Part shown: in pieces, positions 59,518 through 64,000 of the stretch
Position numbering within the stretch: the first letter of the stretch is position 1
Layout of the letters: every line of letters begins with the position of its first letter
Assembly (NCBI GenBank): GCA_907165065.1
Contig: OU015529.1
Coordinates: 4,395,054-4,459,053, forward strand
Source: Caprimulgus europaeus
Lineage: Eukaryota > Chordata > Aves > Caprimulgiformes > Caprimulgidae
Length of the DNA: 64,000 nt
Direction of reading: 5' to 3'
Translations under genes and position numbers: made by a program
Notes under the pieces: generated by a model
Told to the model about the DNA's origin: nothing
Database searches by the model: none
The model's input: only the letters and a program-made list of their open reading frames with translations

Positions 59518-62500
59518 AGGTGCTTGAGTCCCTGACATACACCAATGTGGCTATGCCTAGGGCCTCTACTCCCATGAACTGAGAATTTTCTTGTGTACTG
59601 CTCTGTTGATGTGATTTTGCTTATAAATGTCTCTGGACATCTTTCTCTGGGTACTGAAAATCCAGCCCTTCATTTGTTGTTGGGTTTTTTTCCCCACCAG
59701 TCAGCTTAGACTAACTTGAAAGCATTTCTGTGTTTCATTGATCAAAACACAGCAAGGACTCAACTAGAACTGGTGACTGTGGTCTAGTTATTGTCAGGAT
59801 GTTGCTTCTGATGGTCAGGTGTGTGAGATGCTGATGAGAAGAGGGGTTAAAAAGGGAGCCATAGATAAGCAGAGGAAGGTTTGTTGCAGCTCCATCATCT
59901 CATGCCAGCTTTGCTTTCCACCAGTTCTGCTAAGTGCTCATCCCTGAATTAGGGAAATTCTATCTTGGCTAATCAAAGAAAAGGAAGGAGGGACATGTAG
60001 GCTGAGTGATCTCCCAGAGTTGTGTAGGAGGCCGATGTCAGAGACTTCAGCCAACTCTGGAACTCCTAAAGACCATTCTGGAATATTTTTAGCATTTATT
60101 TTTCTGTTTTATCATATTGCACTTGTGTTTTGGTTTTGGGGTGGGTTTTTTTTTTCTTTTAAAACATCACCAGAGGAGAAAGGAGAGGTCTAACAAATCT
60201 TTTGAATATTTCTGAGAACCCTAGAAGAGCAGCAGAGGAACCTTCCACTGCAAATGGCAGCTGGTTGTCCCATCTCTCTTGACTCCTGATCTAACCTCAT
60301 CCAGCTGGAGAATCTGGCATCACCTGGCAATGGTGTTGAACATGGTCCTGTGTCTCTGAGTTGCTCAGGGATGGCTGAGCATCAGTGTTGCACAGCAGCA
60401 GAGAGCTGGGAGTGGTTTCAAAAATAAGTTTTTTCCCTAGCAATTTCTGTTGTCCTTTTTTCTTATTTTTCAATAGAATTCCCTTGGGAACAAATCCAAA
60501 TCCATGGAAAGGAGGCTGGCTCCTTACCACAGTTTAAAGCTGAGATTACCTCTAATATTTCTCCCTCCAGAAGGATTTGAAGTTTTTGGAGTATACTAAA
60601 AAGAAAAGATTTTTCTTTTTAGAGAAAGAAGCTCCTTTCCTTTTTTTTTTTGTGGGTTTTTTTGGTGTTTTTTTTTTTTCTAAAACAATTAAAATGCCTC
60701 CCTCACAGTACTACTTCATCTTTGCTTCTCTTTTGTGCCTCCTGCTTATTTATGGAAGCAGCTTTGTTTCCTCAATAAACAAAAGCTACATTTTTTCTTG
60801 ATTCCATCAGGCTAACAGCATGAGATGTTCAGGACTAGGTCTGATTTGCTGCAGATTCTACCAGAAAAAGTAATCATGTCGAAGGGATGAGGTGTAGATA
60901 TAACTGTAATGTGGACACAGGCACCTGTGAAGTTGCTATCAAATATAAATAATTGTTGAAATATGATAAATTATCTGGGATTAAAAAAAAAGACAGGAAG
61001 GTTTTCTGATAAATATGAGTATTATTTTTTCTTCCTTCTCCCTGAATCCAGCTCTGGCTCTCAGACAGCAATATACTTCAAGCTCAGAAGCATGGTAAAC
61101 CTGAAAGCCTTTGGGATAACTCCTTCTGGCTTTAATCCAAAAGTTCATAACCAAGTATTTTGCTGAAGAAATTTGCTCTTTCCCCATCAGTGCTGGAAAA
61201 GGTGCTGCAGCCTGAAACTAAGAATTACCTGTGGAATAATTTTTAGTCCCATTTGCAAGGACAGTATCAAACTCCTCAGTCTCTATCAGACTTAGTCTCC
61301 ACTGTATTCACCAGAAATTCTGATAACATAAATCTGCCAAAATTTCTTTGCTGTGTATTTTCCCAGTGCTGATGATGTGCAAGCCTTTGACTCCTGATCT
61401 GTAAAGAATTAACCAACTGCAGCTGCCAGGAGTGAGCCCTGATGCCCAAGTGCAAGATGACCTCTAGTCCTTTTACCTGCAATTCACCTGTAGCTCATTC
61501 TCACTTGAAACCTAAACCCAGCAGAAAATACTAGAGGGCTGTGAGAAAACTTTAGGCCACCAGAATTTGAGCCTTTTTTTGGCTGCATTTCATCTCCTGG
61601 TGCCCATGGGGATAGATTTTCAGAAAGGTCTAAGAAGGAAGTAAGATCCAGCAAAGATGCCTTTGCTGCTCTGGACTCCACCTTGTTGCCTGAGTGGGAA
61701 TTTTTGGTGACACACAGCAGAAAACTCCATCTCTGACCGGTAGAAACCAGGGAGCAATGAAGAGCTCTTTCCTCATGCACACACACTGCAAATTGATCTG
61801 AACGTGCTGACTTTCAAAGACGAGAGGTTATATGCTACTGCTGTCAATTCCTTGCAAACTTGCTCATGCTGTTTATTTCACTCTCCTGAAGTAGATCTAT
61901 AAATAAGTGAAGATGCTTCATTTTCTCATCCATGTGTGCAAGCTCTTTCATTCATGCTTTTGGAGGGTGAGAGTGATTTCAAGGCAGGGTGAGCTGGCCA
62001 GAGGGTACAGGTACTCACCATCCAGGTGAGATGTGCTGGTGTCTATTTCTTCTGATCCTGGCTGAGAGGCCAGGAGAGGTCTTGGGAGGTCACTTACCTT
62101 ACCTGTGTTGCAGAAACAAGGGCCATGATTCCCTTTGAATTCCCCCATGAATTGTACAAGGTTAAGAAACCCCAAACCCAATTTTGTTTTTTTGTACAAT
62201 CTAAAATAATTTTTTCCCCATCCTTTCTAACAATCTTTCACATCAGCCTGGCTGTTGGCAACCCTCCTCAGATATGGAGCCAATTCAGCAGAACTCAATT
62301 TATTGTAGTGGAAGGATGCCAGGTGACACAGCTAAGACCTGGCTCTTTTATCCAAGCTGCAGCTATCATGCTTATCTAAGCTTATCTGCAAATTTTGCCT
62401 GAAGATCTAGTGAGAATCAGTTTTCTAGCATGATTCAGATATTTCTTTTTCCAGGATGGGGCTGAAAATACCTCACAGCAGATGTTCTGGTGGCACAAGT

Positions 62501-62616
62501 TATGTTTGCATTCCAGGTCTGTCCTGACCTTGAAATAGCCAAGCGTATGTGGAGAAGAGGAGGAGCAGAGAAGCTAAATGGAAAATTCAGGGTCTCCTCA
62601 ATGGCTTGGTTCACTG
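59518..62616. other. Non-coding stretch with T/G-rich patches
   Basis: About 3.1 kb. Plus-strand T- and G-rich runs lie at about 60124-60160 and 60598-60680 (long T runs broken by 'gtggg' and 'ggtg'). No gene supported. Confidence 0.55.
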
Positions 62617-62790
62617 AATTATAGAATCACAGACTGGTCTGGGTTAGAAAGGGGCTTTCAAGGCCATCTAGTCCAACCCCCCTGCAGTGAACATGGACAT
62701 CTTCAACCAGATCAGGTTGCTCAGAGCCCCGTCCAACCTGACCTTGAATGTTTCCAGGGATGAGGTTCCTACTACATCTCGGGGCAACAT
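62617..62790 (-). mobile_element. CR1 LINE 3' tail, diverged
   Basis: About 174 bp, minus strand. On the plus strand it reads 'gaattatagaatcacagact', then 'gccatctagtccaacccccc' and 'gatcaggttgctcagagccc', and fades after 'gtttccagggatgaggttcc'. It is more diverged than the other group A copies and probably belongs to an older subfamily. Confidence 0.88.
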
Positions 62791-64000
62791 CAGCTGGGTT
62801 GAACATTATCATAAAAATCTAAATTTTCAAAGGAAGGAAGAAAGCTCATTTCTCTGCCTTAGTTCTCCTGCTCCTTCATGTGATGTTAAGTCCTCGCTGT
62901 TGCTCTGATTTATATCCCACTGCCACCATGGATGTCTACACTGTCCTGAGTTTGCCCAACTCCACTGTCCCTGTTTTCCACTCCATGTAATGCTTTTCTG
63001 TGCACAGTGATATCCCACATGGAAACCCTTATTCACCTTTCTAATTACTATTGTACTATTTAAAATCAGTTTATCTTTTTTGACCAATCAGGACAGGGTT
63101 TTATCCTTAGGGATGTTTAATTTACACCAATGTGTTACAGGATTGCAGTGCTGTAGATTCTGCTTGGCTATGGTGGCTCTGCAGAGTTTTGAAATCACAA
63201 GTTAAAAAAAATCAGCAACCTTTGATCCCAACTTTAATGTGCTTCCCATAAGAGCCATGTGAGTTCTCCAAGCAATTGCTCTTCAGAATAATCATTACTG
63301 GGGATTTGGAAACCGGTGCTTGCTGTGGGAAGAGTTTCCTTGTACAGAGGTAATGTAATGCACATGTACATTTGGGTCTGCTTATGTTTAACAATGTATT
63401 AGCCAATAATGGAAAACACAGAAATTCAATGTACAATTATGGCCAGCTGCTAAAACTTGCAGCCATACAACATGGGAGCCTGGTTTGCTCTCTGTGCACA
63501 ATTACTCTTTTATAAGATTTAAGGCTAAAAATTTTTTTAACCTGTACTCATACAAAGCTCAGCTATTCCACAGAAGTTTGTTCTTTTAATGCTCAAGTAA
63601 TGTACTTATTAACTAACTTTTAATGGTTTTATACAGATTGTTATTACTTCTCCATATAACATTCGTAGCATGTAATGGGACAGACTATCTGATATGATAA
63701 TAAGCTCTCTACTTTTTATGTTGTGTGTTAACTATTAGATATCAAAACCTCTTATTAAAAAAGTTACTTTTACATTCAGTATAGAGAAAGTTAGATATGC
63801 AAAATCCATTACCAGGTCAGTGGCAGAATCAGAAACTAATGCTATTGTTTGTGTGTCCCAGTCCCTGGTATGTTTGCCAGCTCTGTGCAATCTTCAGGCT
63901 ATTTCTCTTAATGAAACATAAAACAATAAATAATAAACTATTAGTGAGTCCCAGACTTGCCCTGGGATTTCAGGGGCAGGAGAACCTGGCTATTTTTGGA
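62791..64000. other. Non-coding stretch, nothing recognised
   Basis: AT-rich sequence to the end of the window, with no supported gene or repeat family. Confidence 0.55.

Noticed and set aside
1-64000. LTR retrotransposon or endogenous retrovirus remains, tRNA genes, CRISPR arrays
   Set aside because: No paired LTR-like termini, no retroviral protein motifs, no cloverleaf with A and B box words and no regularly spaced repeats were seen. A dedicated search (RepeatMasker, tRNAscan-SE) would be needed to exclude diverged copies.

Overview
This 64 kb window reads as bird nuclear DNA with no recognisable protein-coding gene. The main evidence is at least 14 fragments of CR1, the dominant LINE of birds and other sauropsids. 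They end in the diagnostic CR1 tail, copies of an ATTCTRTG-type octamer, and are truncated at the 5' end. Several still encode the C-terminal end of the CR1 ORF2 protein. The rest is AT-leaning, CpG-poor sequence with microsatellites and short open frames scattered in all six frames. I see no rRNA or tRNA genes, no CRISPR array, no bacterial-style operons, no LTR pair and no exon series with convincing splice sites. The species cannot be told from this sequence. An intergenic desert or a very large intron fits best.

Layout: 1-5.2 kb holds three CR1 pieces (713-850 +, 3557-4080 +, 5126-5213 -) and an ATT microsatellite. 5.2-14.7 kb is repeat-poor and carries one long unrecognised minus-strand open frame (7609-8373) broken by a single TGA. 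14.7-27 kb has four larger CR1 copies, an AT-rich hairpin block at 17.64-17.79 kb and a 44-bp minisatellite at 25.7 kb. 27-41.5 kb is nearly CR1-free apart from a 154-bp tail at 34.3 kb. It contains (AAAT)n, (TA)n, a 39-bp duplication, several stretches that look like conserved noncoding DNA, and the window's densest CpG cluster at 41.05-41.12 kb. 41.5-44.6 kb has two CR1 copies, one with a doubled 3' tail. 44.6-53.2 kb has no CR1 and contains a compound CCAA/GCTA microsatellite and a 15-bp-arm hairpin. 53.2-62.8 kb has four CR1 fragments and a roughly 150-bp tandem duplication.

By eye the CR1 copies fall into three groups by 3' end. Group A has a tail reading roughly 'ctagtggaaggtgtccctg'. 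Group B has a tail reading roughly 'cttgatgatcttaaaggtc'. Group C has a tail reading roughly 'ttggactggatgagctttg' or 'ggactggatgacctcctg'. Together they cover about 5.8 kb, or 9% of the window. No previously undescribed gene system is evident. The most useful leads are the CpG cluster, the candidate conserved noncoding blocks, the broken long open frame, and three oddities of CR1 biology: a frameshift shared by two separate insertions, a doubled tail, and a microduplication at a 5' junction.
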